This document shows, piece by piece, positions 1 to 8,647 of a stretch of DNA of 64,000 nt (its first letter is position 1; every line of letters begins with the position of its first letter). The notes beneath the pieces are model-generated. The model was given only the letters and a program-made list of their open reading frames with translations. It did not search any database and was not told where the DNA came from. Source of the stretch: Hahellaceae bacterium (GTDB lineage Bacteria > Pseudomonadota > Gammaproteobacteria > Pseudomonadales > Oleiphilaceae). A program made the position numbers and the translations under genes. The stretch spans positions 62,001-126,000 of the forward strand of contig JADJWY010000026.1 in NCBI GenBank assembly GCA_016716085.1, given 5' to 3'.

Positions 1-300
1 GCCTGACAACAAGATTGAGTTTCCTCATCAATCGCCGAACCCGCTCACGGCTAATCGAATAGCCTTCTTCACGTAATTTCTTTGCCAACTCGCGGCTACC
101 CAGGCTCTGCCGACTACTTTGGAAGAGCACCTTCAGACGCCGGTACAGCTGCAGCGTTTCGGCATTGATCACTTTGGCTGGTCGTGTCTTCCAGTCATAA
201 AACGCCGATACGCTGACCTGCATAACCTTGCAGAGCGCACGAACCGGATATTTGACCGATTCGGCCTCAACAAAGCGATACCTTATTTCATTTCTTTCGC
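1..300 (-). CDS. IS3-family transposase OrfB, partial (N-terminal part)
   Basis: Minus-strand translation of this stretch gives the typical OrfB beginning (RFVEAES, VSAFYDWKTRP, SREL, RRLMRKL). This is the HTH_21-like region that precedes the DDE integrase core; the core lies outside the window. OrfB is in a different frame from OrfA and its coding begins at the OrfA stop, which fits the programmed -1 frameshift that makes OrfAB in IS3 elements. The gene is cut by the window edge, so intactness cannot be judged. Confidence 0.7.
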
Positions 301-573
301 GAAGAAGGCTGAAGCCTTTTTTAAAATTTCTTTTTCCATACGCAAATTCTTTACTTCCTTGCGCAGGCGTTTCAGCTCATCACGCTCGTCTTCCGATAAA
401 CCTTTACCAGAAGCTTGCTCTTCGATCTGCTGTTTCCAGCGATAGAGCATGTTGGTCCCTATACCCAGCGACTTGGCGGCTTCTGGAACGGAATAACCCT
501 GTTCCAGAACGAGCGCCACGGCCTCTTCTTTAAATTCCTTCGGATACGATTTATATGTACGCTTCTCGCTCAT
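283..573 (-). CDS. IS3-family transposase OrfA
   Basis: A 96-residue protein with an N-terminal helix-turn-helix (YPKEFKEEAVAL, followed by PEAAKSLGI and MLYRWK) and a C-terminal leucine-zipper-like coiled coil (LKRLRKEVKNLRMEKEILKKA). This is the standard architecture of IS3 OrfA, which binds the inverted repeats and supplies the N-terminal part of the OrfAB transposase. Length is normal for the family. The start codon lies about 70 bases inside the presumed element end. Confidence 0.88.
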   Translation of the reverse strand: MSEKRTYKSYPKEFKEEAVALVLEQGYSVPEAAKSLGIGTNMLYRWKQQIEEQASGKGLSEDERDELKRLRKEVKNLRMEKEILKKASAFFAKEMK

Positions 574-691
574 AACGACACCTTTTTGATTGAAGTTGAT
601 TGTCTCTCAAAAAAGTGTCCGGCTCTATTAGACCACTACAGACTAGAATTAATTGACTGGAACCAAGCATAAAACGGGATTTACCCGGCGA

Positions 692-1327
692 CTACTCATC
701 TCTTAGCGCCTTGGAAAATTGCAACATTTCGAAAAAGCCTTCCAGCATGCGGCCACCATCTACTTCAAGATCAAAGCTGTTAGGGTCCAGTAGCCAGTTT
801 CTAACAATGCCTTTCACAAAGCCCTGATAAGATTGCACTGCCAAACGGTGATTCAATCCCGGTGGTAGCTGACCACGCTTTTCCGCATTGATAAAGGCTC
901 GCTCGAAGCGTTGTTTGAACTGCTTGCGCACCTGCGCATCCCGCTCAACAATCGGCCCCAGGTCTGCTACGAATTCACACTTGCTAAACAGAATGTCGAA
1001 TACCAGACGATAATGTCGATCCGTAATCACTTTGTGAAAGAAAAACTGAACCGAGCGTCTCAGCTCTCCCAGAGGATCGGTAGTATCTTCTGATGCAGCG
1101 GCTTCCGTCATGGTTTCAAGGGGTAAGGAAACACGGTCGCACATCGCATTGAACAAGTCATCCTTGTTCTTAAAATGCCAATAGATGGCGCCCCGGGTTA
1201 ACCCTGCTGCTGCGGCGATATCACAAAGCGTGCTTTTCGACACCCCTTTTAAATGAAACACCTCTTCTGCTGTATCCAGCAAAAGTGTTCGGGTTTCGAG
1301 TGCTTCCTCTCTGGTTTTCTTTACCAT
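692..1327 (-). CDS. TetR/AcrR-type repressor of the adjacent RND pump
   Basis: A 211-residue TetR-family protein. Residues ~10-55 form the DNA-binding helix-turn-helix (TLCDIAAAAGLTRGAIYWHF, the TtgR/AcrR-like signature). The rest is an all-helical ligand-binding and dimerisation domain (FFFHKVITD, LVFDILFSKCEF). The start at 1327 (MVKKTREEAL) is preferred because an upstream in-frame start would extend the protein through the operator. It is divergent from the adaptor gene with ~150 bp between them, and a perfect palindrome lies in that gap, so it very probably represses the pump and itself. Similar to TtgR/MexR-AcrR regulators that release DNA on binding hydrophobic drugs; the inducer here is unknown. 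Confidence 0.88.
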   Translation of the reverse strand: MVKKTREEALETRTLLLDTAEEVFHLKGVSKSTLCDIAAAAGLTRGAIYWHFKNKDDLFNAMCDRVSLPLETMTEAAASEDTTDPLGELRRSVQFFFHKVITDRHYRLVFDILFSKCEFVADLGPIVERDAQVRKQFKQRFERAFINAEKRGQLPPGLNHRLAVQSYQGFVKGIVRNWLLDPNSFDLEVDGGRMLEGFFEMLQFSKALRDE

Positions 1328-1367
1328 GGCGAACCTTGTTACAACTAGGTTAAAACGTGCAGACTGG

Positions 1368-1396
1368 TTGTCATTATACATACAAGGATGTATGAT
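1368..1396 (+). promoter_or_regulatory. RND pump promoter with overlapping TetR operator
   Basis: A sigma-70 promoter is readable: TTGTCA at 1368-1373, 17-base spacer, TATGAT at 1391-1396. The spacer contains the inverted repeat CATACA-AGGA-TGTATG (1379-1394), whose right arm overlaps the -10 element. AcrR and TtgR operators are TACATACA-type palindromes in the same position. Repression by steric block of RNA polymerase is inferred. Confidence 0.75.
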
Positions 1397-1476
1397 TGCA
1401 CAAATTATATACAGATACTGCTTTGTCCTACTTTGGATCAATCCTTATTTGGACAGATCCTTCAATGGAGTTACTC

Positions 1477-2670
1477 ATGTCGTCGCGCTCTTTACCTGCT
1501 TATCGCCTGCTGCTTGGTTTGTCTTTTGGCCTGCTTTTAACTGCTTGCGACAAGCAGGCTCCAGCAGGTGAGCCCCCGGGAGCGGGAGGCGCAATGCCGC
1601 CCCCGGAAGTGATGGTGGAAGTGGTTAAGGCGCAGCGTGTCATCGTAAAAACCGAGCTACCCGGACGAGTACAGGCTTTGCGTACAGCAGAGGTAAGAGC
1701 TCGGGTGGAAGGCATCGTTCAGGAGCGCAAGTTTCGGGAAGGTAGCGAAGTGAAGGCCGGCGATATTCTGTTTCAGATTGACCCGGCTATCTTGCAGTCT
1801 TCGGCTGAATCGGCCAGAGCCAACGTGGCTCGAGCTGAAGCCGACATTACCCAGACCAAGTTAAGGCAAAAACGGCTGGAAGGTTTGCTTGCCAAGAAAG
1901 CCGTCAGCCAACAGGAATATGATGAAGCCGTTGCCCAGCAAAAACGCTCAGAGGCTGAACTGGCTGCAGCGAAAGCAGCACTTACCCGTGCCAACATCGA
2001 TCTGAATTACGCCAGCGTAACAGCCCCAATTACTGGCAGAATTGGACGCGCACTGGTGACTGAAGGATCACTGGTCGGCAGTGGTGAGGCGACACATCTG
2101 GCCACCATCGAACAACTTGACCCCATTTACGTAAACTTTACCCAGTCCAGAAGTGAGATGCTTCAATATCGGCGGGAACGCGCAACACAGAAGAATAATG
2201 CTGAACCTGATCCCGAAGTGAAAGTGCTTCTTGAAGATGGCTCTGTGTATGAACATACCGCCAAACTGCTTTTTTCAGAAATGACGGTTGATCCCAGTAC
2301 TGGCGAAGTTTTGTTGCGAGCGGAAGTCGCCAACCCGGACCGCCTGTTGCTGCCCGGTATGTTTGTTCGAGTTGATGTAGAGCAAGCTGTCTATGAACAG
2401 GCCTTTACCGTCTCGCAGCGTGCTTTGATCCGCAACGCTCAAGGTGAGATGGTGATGACCGTTCTGCCTGATGGCAAGGTCGTTCCTTTGCCGGTAAAAA
2501 CCGAGCGTGCCCAAAATGACCGCTGGATAATTCGGAGCGGACTATCCGGTGGGGAACAGGTCATTGTGGAAGGATTGCAAAAAGTCAGACCAGGCGCCAT
2601 GGCGAAAGCGGTTCCAATTGATCCTCCCCAGGAAGCTGCTCCGGCTGCTAAATCCGGCACCGTGAAATAA
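1477..2670 (+). CDS. RND efflux periplasmic adaptor lipoprotein (MexA/AcrA family)
   Basis: A 397-residue membrane-fusion protein. The signal sequence ends in a lipobox (LLLTAC, modified Cys near residue 23). Then come the split biotinyl-lipoyl domain (ELPGRVQAL; ITGRIGRALVTEG), a long alpha-helical hairpin with coiled-coil character (residues ~95-165), and the beta-barrel and membrane-proximal domains (LLLPGMFVRV, GGEQVIVEGLQKVRPG). Start 1477 was chosen because GGAG lies 6 bases upstream and it gives a clean lipoprotein signal. It links the inner-membrane pump encoded 10 bases downstream to an outer-membrane channel. No OprM/TolC gene follows, so the channel must come from elsewhere. Confidence 0.92.
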   Translation: MSSRSLPAYRLLLGLSFGLLLTACDKQAPAGEPPGAGGAMPPPEVMVEVVKAQRVIVKTELPGRVQALRTAEVRARVEGIVQERKFREGSEVKAGDILFQIDPAILQSSAESARANVARAEADITQTKLRQKRLEGLLAKKAVSQQEYDEAVAQQKRSEAELAAAKAALTRANIDLNYASVTAPITGRIGRALVTEGSLVGSGEATHLATIEQLDPIYVNFTQSRSEMLQYRRERATQKNNAEPDPEVKVLLEDGSVYEHTAKLLFSEMTVDPSTGEVLLRAEVANPDRLLLPGMFVRVDVEQAVYEQAFTVSQRALIRNAQGEMVMTVLPDGKVVPLPVKTERAQNDRWIIRSGLSGGEQVIVEGLQKVRPGAMAKAVPIDPPQEAAPAAKSGTVK

Positions 2671-2680
2671 GGAGTAGCCC

Positions 2681-5600
2681 ATGGCACGTTTTTTTACCGA
2701 CCGTCCGATTTTTGCATGGGTTATTGCTCTCATTATCCTTCTGGGAGGCATACTGTCCATCCGGCAGTTACCGGTAGCTCAATATCCCAGCATAGCGCCA
2801 CCTTCCATATCAATTACAGCCACCTACCCTGGCGCATCGGCGAATACGCTGGAAGAAACCGTTACAGCGATCATTGAACAGGAAATGAATGGCATCGAAG
2901 GCCTGCTTTACATGGCCTCGAACAGTAACTCGGATGGCTCATCCACTATTACCGTTTACTTCAATGCCGACACCGATGTGAATGTTGCCCAGGTCGATGT
3001 GAATAACCGGGTTAAACGCGTTGAAGCCAGGCTTCCTGAAGAGGTACGCCGTCAGGGCGTACGGGTAGACAAAGCAACGCGAAACTATCTGATGTTCGCT
3101 ACCATCAGTTCCAACGACGGCAGTATGGATGCTACTGCGTTGGGTGACTATGCCAATACGCGCGTGCTTGACCAGATCAGGCGAGTCAAAGGGGTTGGTG
3201 AAGCGCAGGTATTTGGTACTGAGTACGCGATGCGAGTTTGGCTTGATCCGGTGGGTCTAACTGCCTTCTCTTTGGTACCCAGCGATATAGTCAAAGCCAT
3301 TCAGGCCCAGAACGTCCAGGTGGCGGCAGGTGAAGTCGGTGCACTGCCAGCCCCGGTTGGTCAGATGTTGAATGCGACCGTGATAACGGACAGTCGTCTT
3401 TCAACCCCCGAAGAATTTGGCGAGATATTACTACGGGCAAATCCTGATGGATCAACCGTTCGTCTGAAAGATGTTGCACGAATAGAGCTTGGTGGTGCCA
3501 GCTATGCCCGCGCAGCATTTTTGAACGGTCAGCCTGCTGCGCCGATCGGTATCAAGCTATCTCCTTCCGGGAACGCGGTTGAAACCGCCGCGCTGGTAAG
3601 AGAGCGGATGGAAGAGCTTGCAAAATATTTTCCCGCCGGTATGGACTGGGACATTCCTTATGACACATCTGACTTCGTCAGAATCTCCATCGAAGAAGTC
3701 GTAAAGACCCTGCTGGAAGCCATCGCTTTGGTGTTTTTGGTCATGCTGGTTTTTCTGCAGAACTGGCGTGCAACCCTGATCCCGACATTGGTGGTTCCGG
3801 TCGCGTTGATGGGTGCGTTTATCGGCATGAACTTTTTCGGGTTCTCCATTAACGTTCTGACCTTGTTCGGGCTGGTGCTGGCAATTGGTATTCTGGTTGA
3901 CGACGCCATCGTCGTGGTCGAGAACGTCGAACGAATCATGCATGAGGAAGGGTTGCCGCCCAAGCAGGCTACTTACAAGGCTATGGGACAGATTACCGGT
4001 GCTATCATCGGTATCACCACGGTGTTGGTGGCAGTATTTGTTCCAATGGCATTTTTTAGCGGATCAGTTGGTGCCATTTACCGACAGTTTTCGTTGGCAT
4101 TGATTACCTCGATCCTGTTCTCGGCATTTCTGGCCCTTAGCCTGACACCCGCTTTGTGTGCGACCTTGTTGAAGCCCCACACACAGGAAGGTCCTCGCAA
4201 GGGCTTCTTTGGTTTGTTCAACCGGGTATTTAACAAAACCACGCGCGTATACGATAAAAGCGTGCAGCACCTGGTCACCCGCACGTTTCGCTACTTTGTA
4301 ATCTACCTGGCTTTGGTGGTAGGAGTGGTCTGGTTTGCCATGAGGCTGCCAACAGCCTTTTTGCCGGAAGAAGATCAGGGCTATTTCATTACCGTCGTAC
4401 AGTTGCCGGCCGGTGCGACACAAGAACGCACCCTGAGCGTTTTACGTCAAATGGAAAACTACTTTCTGAAAGACGAACCGAATGTCGCCAAATTGGTAAC
4501 CGTGGCAGGCTTCAGCTTTTTCGGTGGCGGCCAGAATACCGCTATTGCGTTTGTTCGCCTGAAAGACTGGAGTGAACGCCCTAACCCTGATCAACATGTA
4601 AAAGCTGTGGTCGGTCGTGCATTCGGTTATTTGTCGACCATTAAAGATGCCTTTATTTTTCCCTTGAACCCCCCATCGATACCGGAACTGGGTACTGCGA
4701 CCGGGTTTGAATTCCAGTTACAGGACAGGTCCGGCCTGGGTCACGAAAAGCTGACGGAAGCACGTAACATGATGCTGGGAATGGCTTCTCAGGAATCGGC
4801 CCTGATGGGTGTGCGACCAGAAGGCATGGAAGATACGCCCCAATTGAATGTGGAAATAGACCGCGCGCGCGCCAGTGCCCTGGGAATTGCCATCAGCGAT
4901 ATAAACAGCACCTTGTCGATTGCCCTGGGTTCGGCTTATGCGAATGATTTTGTGCGGGACGGACGTGTTCAGAAGGTGCTAGTGCAGGCCGATGCGTCAG
5001 CCCGTATGCTGCCCGAAGATATATTGAACCTTCGGGTGCGTAACACCTCCGGCAGCATGGTCCCTTTCTCGGCCTTTGCAAAAGTAGACTGGGTAATGGG
5101 ATCCCCACGCCAGGAACGCTACAACGGCATACCTTCAATGAAAATTGGCGGGCAGGCAGCGCCTGGATTCAGCTCGGGTGAAGCCATGACCATCATGGAA
5201 GGCCTTGCTGCGAAATTGCCGCCAGGGTTCGGGTTTGAATGGTCTGGCGTGTCTTACGAGGAACGTCTTTCCGGGGCACAGGCTCCCATTCTGTTCGCGC
5301 TCTCGTTACTGATCGTATTTCTGTGTCTTGCAGCGCTTTATGAAAGCTGGTCAATTCCGGTTTCCGTCTTGTTGGTAGTTCCACTTGGGGTGCTGGGCTC
5401 ATTGGCGGCGGTCTACCTGCGAGACATGCCGAATGATGTTTACTTTAAAGTGGGCCTGATCACTATCATCGGTCTGGCGGCAAAAAATGCCATATTGATT
5501 GTGGAATTTGCCAAAGACCAGCAGGCCGAAGGAAAAGGCTTGATGGATGCCACCCTTCAGGCCTGTCGCATGCGTTTTCGACCGATCATCATGACATCTC

Positions 5601-5815
5601 TGGCTTTCATCTTTGGTGTTCTTCCGCTGGCGCTCAGCAGTGGAGCGGGAGCAGCAAGCCGCCAGGCGATTGGTACCGGTGTGGTCGGGGGCATGATTGC
5701 TGCGACAGTACTGGCGGTGTTTTTTGTACCGGTGTTTTATGTACTGGTACGAAAGATATTTCCCGGAAAGCACGCTGAAAATCACGATAACGCGGAACCG
5801 CCACTACTAAAATAG
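2681..5815 (+). CDS. RND multidrug efflux permease (MexB/AcrB, HAE-1 type)
   Basis: A 1044-residue inner-membrane proton/drug antiporter of normal family length. It has the classic N-terminus (FFTDRPIFAWV), twelve transmembrane segments in two blocks of six separated by large periplasmic loops, and the intramembrane acidic pair in TM4 (GILVDDAIVVVENVER) that relays protons. The HAE-1 motifs LPVAQYP and GLAAKNAILIVEFAK are present. It forms an operon with the adaptor (10-base gap, SD AGGAG before ATG) and is controlled by the divergent TetR protein. Substrates are probably hydrophobic drugs, solvents or detergents, by analogy with MexB/TtgB. No frameshift or missing catalytic residue was seen. 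Confidence 0.94.
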   Translation: MARFFTDRPIFAWVIALIILLGGILSIRQLPVAQYPSIAPPSISITATYPGASANTLEETVTAIIEQEMNGIEGLLYMASNSNSDGSSTITVYFNADTDVNVAQVDVNNRVKRVEARLPEEVRRQGVRVDKATRNYLMFATISSNDGSMDATALGDYANTRVLDQIRRVKGVGEAQVFGTEYAMRVWLDPVGLTAFSLVPSDIVKAIQAQNVQVAAGEVGALPAPVGQMLNATVITDSRLSTPEEFGEILLRANPDGSTVRLKDVARIELGGASYARAAFLNGQPAAPIGIKLSPSGNAVETAALVRERMEELAKYFPAGMDWDIPYDTSDFVRISIEEVVKTLLEAIALVFLVMLVFLQNWRATLIPTLVVPVALMGAFIGMNFFGFSINVLTLFGLVLAIGILVDDAIVVVENVERIMHEEGLPPKQATYKAMGQITGAIIGITTVLVAVFVPMAFFSGSVGAIYRQFSLALITSILFSAFLALSLTPALCATLLKPHTQEGPRKGFFGLFNRVFNKTTRVYDKSVQHLVTRTFRYFVIYLALVVGVVWFAMRLPTAFLPEEDQGYFITVVQLPAGATQERTLSVLRQMENYFLKDEPNVAKLVTVAGFSFFGGGQNTAIAFVRLKDWSERPNPDQHVKAVVGRAFGYLSTIKDAFIFPLNPPSIPELGTATGFEFQLQDRSGLGHEKLTEARNMMLGMASQESALMGVRPEGMEDTPQLNVEIDRARASALGIAISDINSTLSIALGSAYANDFVRDGRVQKVLVQADASARMLPEDILNLRVRNTSGSMVPFSAFAKVDWVMGSPRQERYNGIPSMKIGGQAAPGFSSGEAMTIMEGLAAKLPPGFGFEWSGVSYEERLSGAQAPILFALSLLIVFLCLAALYESWSIPVSVLLVVPLGVLGSLAAVYLRDMPNDVYFKVGLITIIGLAAKNAILIVEFAKDQQAEGKGLMDATLQACRMRFRPIIMTSLAFIFGVLPLALSSGAGAASRQAIGTGVVGGMIAATVLAVFFVPVFYVLVRKIFPGKHAENHDNAEPPLLK

Positions 5816-5823
5816 TAAAGCTT

Positions 5824-5999
5824 CATAGGCAGAACATTAAGGGCTCAGCTGACTTAGAAAGCAGGTTGCAGGGTGCCAAGCAGGGGCGTTGGCGGCAGGG
5901 ATGCCGCCATTGAGCCTACACGGATGTATTTACGGCGCCCCCTGATTGGTACCCTGCAATCTGCGCCTGATCACAACCAAGCTTAATGTTCTGCCTATG
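5824..5999. repeat. MITE-like palindromic element, 176 bp
   Basis: The ends are a perfect 18-bp inverted repeat: CATAGGCAGAACATTAAG at 5824-5841 and its reverse complement at 5982-5999. Inside, a second pair of arms (around TTGCAGGGTGCCAA and TTGGTACCCTGCAA) and a central hairpin GGCGGCA-GGGA-TGCCGCC (5891-5908) make almost the whole element self-complementary. It encodes no protein. It sits exactly where the efflux operon ends and the truncated deaminase copy begins. REP-like or MITE identity is inferred; no target duplication was found. Confidence 0.7.
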
Positions 6000-6001
6000 A
6001 G

Positions 6002-6718
6002 ACGGATCGCAACATTGATATCGGCGTTGTCTTCCGGGGGATTACCCGTGCGTTGAAGGATGCGCAGGCGCAGTGGGGCATCAGCTCGCAACTGATCCTG
6101 TGCTTCCTGCGTCATCTCAGTGCCGAAACCGCGATGGTGACGCTGGAAGCGGCCCTGCCTTATCGAGAGCACTTTATCGGCGTGGGGCTGGACAGTTCCG
6201 AGGTCGGGCATCCGCCGGAAAAGTTTAAGGCCGTATTCGAGCGGGCCCTCAAGGAAGGTCTGCTGACCGTGGCCCATGCCGGCGAGGAGAGGCCGCCCGA
6301 CTATATCTGGCAGGCGCTGGACCTGCTCAAGGTTTCGCGTATTGATCATGGAGTGCGTTGTGCCGAGGATGATCTGTTGGTCAAGCGACTGGTTGAAAGC
6401 AGAATGCCCCTGACCGTCTGTCCGCTTTCAAACGTTCGCCTCTGTGTCTTCCATGAAATGGGTGATCACAACATTCTGTCCTTGCTGGAGCGCGGGGTAC
6501 GGGTAACGGTGAACTCCGACGACCCCGCTTACTTTGGTGGCTACATGAATGAAAACTTCCTGGCGCTCCACGAAGGCTTGCAACTCTCGGCGCAGCAGGC
6601 GGTGACGCTGGTGCGCAACGGCATTGATGCCAGTTTCATCTCCGATGCGCGGCGTCAGGCCCTGCATGCGGAACTGGACGCGTATGTCAAAGGTGTTGAT
6701 TTGTCGTCCCTGAACTGA
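6002..6718 (+). pseudogene. Adenine deaminase, 5'-truncated second copy
   Basis: The reading frame from TDRNIDIGVV onward matches the intact deaminase encoded at 35598-36629 almost residue for residue. It keeps HAGE, the DHG motif, SDDPAYFGG and the same C-terminal VKGVDLSSLN. The first ~106 residues, including the metal-binding HLH motif, are missing because the palindromic element abuts the coding sequence. Substitutions such as AETAMVT for AEAAMDT show the copies have diverged. Without the N-terminal metal ligands it cannot be active. The following gene is the same as downstream of the intact copy, so the block is a duplicated or transferred segment. Confidence 0.85.
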
Positions 6719-6741
6719 GCGCTGACGCCAACGGAGGCTGC

Positions 6742-7043
6742 ATGATTCGATTCTGTCTCAACGGGGAGTGGCGCGAGGTGCAGGATCAGGCGCCGGACAT
6801 CACCTTGCTGCGCTACCTGCGCACACAGGTGGGGCTAACGGGAACCAAAGAGGGCTGCGGTTCAGGCGATTGTGGTGCCTGCACGGTCCTGTTGGGAAGT
6901 CTCCAGGACGGCCAGTGGCACTTCGAGTCAATAAACAGCTGTCTGGTGCTGCTGATTCAGGTACATGGGTGTGCGGTGATCACCGTCGAGGCGCTGGCAC
7001 AGGGCGGCCACTTGCATCCCGCGCAGCAGGCCATGGTGGAAGG
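6742..7043 (+). pseudogene. Xanthine dehydrogenase small subunit, 3'-truncated second copy
   Basis: This encodes the first ~100 residues of XdhA, including the first [2Fe-2S] motif (GCGSGDCGACTV). It is closely similar to the intact gene at 34105-35574. Homology stops after QQAMVE, exactly where the direct-repeat sequence begins (7038), and the frame ends at TAG three codons later. The second iron-sulfur domain and the FAD domain are lost. Spacing to the upstream deaminase copy is the same (23 bases) as in the intact operon. Confidence 0.85.
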
Positions 7044-7249
7044 ATAGGAAGTATAAACCCGCTTTTTCAAACCAGCATACCATTCAAGAAAGGAAGTGGT
7101 GCCCTGTTTTCCTGTCTGAAGTGACCGGATACTCGGTACTTAGCCTTGGATTTTTGTAGCAATTGGGCGTTTTTCAATCGATTCAAAGGAAGATTTAGTC
7201 ACTGAGGTATGCGATGCCCTACCGGGTTATCAGCATGTGGCGGATGGGG

Positions 7250-7458
7250 TCAGAAGTTATTGAATTTACCCAATTGGAAGGGCGGTGCTCTGGCTTCGAC
7301 TGGGCCGGTTATCAGCGACGGCTCCTGCAAGGCTAAATGCGCCAGTATCTTTTCGATTACGGCAGGGTCTTCGATACTTGAGACCACCTTGACGTGCCCG
7401 CCGCAGCGTTCGCATTGCTCGATATCTATATTGAATACGCGTTTCGTGACCCTTCGGC
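7250..7458 (-). pseudogene. IS91-family transposase, C-terminal fragment (copy A)
   Basis: The minus-strand frame shows KRVFNIDIEQCERCGG, followed by SSIEDPAVIEKILAHL. This is the zinc-ribbon-containing C-terminal end characteristic of IS91-type rolling-circle transposases (Y2_Tnp family). Only ~70 residues remain; the catalytic tyrosines and HUH motif are absent. The frame continues upstream without homology into IS66 sequence, so the element was cut by or recombined with the IS66 sequence at about 7458. Confidence 0.8.
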
Positions 7459-7533
7459 AAGCAAGTGTGCTTCCCGGCAATGAACACTTTAGCATGCCAG
7501 TCCTCACCCACAACCTAAGAGGACAGCCTGCCC

Positions 7534-7911
7534 ATGACATCCACCACAGAACAGCAAGCCCAGCAACAACTGGACGAACTCTCATCGAGCTTCGCCGCCT
7601 GGCGCGCCGGTAAAAAACACGGCAGAGAGAAAATCCCCATGGAGTTGTTGAATCAGGCCCGGCAGCTCAGCGGTGCGCTCAACACGGCAATCGTGTGCAA
7701 ACGGCTCGGCATCTCCTGGGAAGTCATGCGGCGTGTCGAGGGTAACTCTACCACCCCGGTAGCAACGCCTGCGTTTGCCGAACTTCAGCTGCCACACCCC
7801 GGCTACCTGCCCGCGCTGCGCGTGGAGATCCACACCGCCACCGGCGCGCACATCGTGCTGTCGAATCTGGCCGGTTCGCCGTCTGACATTGTCGCCAGAT
7901 TGTTGGCCTAG
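7534..7911 (+). CDS. IS66 accessory protein TnpA (copy A)
   Basis: A 125-residue small protein with a helix-turn-helix-like core (QLSGALNTAIVCKRLGISWEVM) and the C-terminal end typical of IS66 TnpA-type proteins (HIVLSNL, DIVARLLA). AGAGGA precedes the ATG by about 10 bases. TnpB follows after 4 bases, which is the usual IS66 order. In copy B the same gene is frameshifted, so this is the only readable tnpA copy here. The catalytic partner TnpC is only a fragment, so the element cannot be autonomous. Confidence 0.8.
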   Translation: MTSTTEQQAQQQLDELSSSFAAWRAGKKHGREKIPMELLNQARQLSGALNTAIVCKRLGISWEVMRRVEGNSTTPVATPAFAELQLPHPGYLPALRVEIHTATGAHIVLSNLAGSPSDIVARLLA

Positions 7912-7915
7912 TCGC

Positions 7916-8281
7916 ATGCTGAATTTTGCGCCGCAAGCCCGGATCCTGGTCGCCATCGAACCGATTGATTTTCGCAGTGGCATTGATCGCATCGCCCAGA
8001 TCTGCCGCTCCGTCATGGGCGAGAATCCCATGGGCGGCGCGGTATTTGTGTTCCGCAACCGCCGTCGCACGGCCATTCGCTTGCTCATGCATGACGGGCA
8101 GGGATTTTGGCTATGCCAAAAACGTCTGTCCGCCGGGAAGCTGACGTGGTGGCCGTCGTCGTCACGGCCGCATCAGATCCTGGTGGCGCGCGAACTACAG
8201 GTCCTGCTGTGGAACGGCAATCCGGCTCAGGCGGCCATGGCGGCTGATTGGCGCGCGGTCGCTTGCGACAGCGCCGCGTGA
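7916..8281 (+). CDS. IS66 Orf2/TnpB protein
   Basis: A 121-residue protein with the IS66 Orf2 signature (EPIDFRSGIDRIAQIC, FVFRNRRRTAIRLLMHDGQGFWLCQKRLS, followed by WWP). It probably assists IS66 transposition; its exact biochemical role is not settled. The last ~20 residues read into sequence whose opposite strand encodes the end of TnpC, so the C-terminus may be altered by a rearrangement junction near 8225-8280. It is in operon order with tnpA. Confidence 0.82.
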   Translation: MLNFAPQARILVAIEPIDFRSGIDRIAQICRSVMGENPMGGAVFVFRNRRRTAIRLLMHDGQGFWLCQKRLSAGKLTWWPSSSRPHQILVARELQVLLWNGNPAQAAMAADWRAVACDSAA

Positions 8282-8540
8282 TAGTTCCACGGCAACCAGT
8301 CACCGGGGCTCGCCACACCGCGGCTTCGTGTTCCTGCAACACGGTCAGGTACTGAAGCACGTTGGCGTGGTTCAGCTGTGCGGTGGCGATCACGCTCATC
8401 AGGGTGCTGAGGTAAGATGCGCTGTAAGCGGTGCCGAAGAATAGGCTGTTCTTGCGGTATTTGATGACGATTTTGAGCAACCTTTCGCAGCTATTATTAT
8501 CCAACGGGGCGCGCGATTGAACCAGCTTGCGTGCCAGCTA
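8227..8540 (-). pseudogene. IS66 transposase TnpC, C-terminal fragment
   Basis: The minus strand encodes the end of an IS66 DDE transposase: APLDNNSCERLLKI, YRKNSLFFGT, NHANVLQYLTVLQEHEAAVW, then after a frame change near 8310 DWLPWNYHAAL and a stop at 8227. The final acidic catalytic region is partly present, but the DDE core is missing. It is oriented against tnpA/tnpB, so the IS66 remnants are inverted relative to one another. Upstream homology ends at about 8540, where short direct repeats begin. Confidence 0.78.
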
Positions 8541-8591
8541 AAAATCCGGTTTAAAATGAGATTCACCGAAAAAATCCGGCTTATTTTGAGA
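8540..8591. repeat. Two short direct repeats at a mobile-element junction
   Basis: AAAAATCCGG is followed by a TTAAAATGAGA-like tail at 8540-8562. It recurs at 8569-8591 as AAAAATCCGG plus TTATTTTGAGA, a period of about 30 bases. The array lies just beyond the tnpC fragment. Multiple terminal repeats of this kind are seen at the ends of some insertion sequences (for example IS21-like), but no such element is recognisable here. Confidence 0.5.
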
Positions 8592-8647
8592 AATACCACC
8601 TTCGTTCTTCTTAAGGGAATTCTGATATACCCAGCAGATATTGGGGA

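Larger units (their letters stand above)
1..640 (-). mobile_element. IS3-family element, partial (one end inside the window)
   Basis: The element holds an OrfA and the beginning of OrfB on the minus strand and runs off the left edge. The terminus seems to be at about 640: on the minus strand it reads TGTAGTGGTCTAATAGAGCC, directly upstream of orfA. The TG start and the position ahead of orfA fit an IS3-family left end. The other end and the target duplication cannot be seen. Confidence 0.75.
7038..7911. repeat. Long direct repeat, copy A (IS91 + IS66 fragments)
   Basis: 874 bases that recur in the same orientation at 18345-19219. By eye the copies are identical except for one site (CTGG here, CACGG in copy B, near 7602). 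The repeat contains a non-coding left part, a minus-strand IS91 transposase 3' fragment and a plus-strand IS66 tnpA. Copy A truncates the xdhA fragment at its left boundary. The nos operon lies between the copies. Confidence 0.92.
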
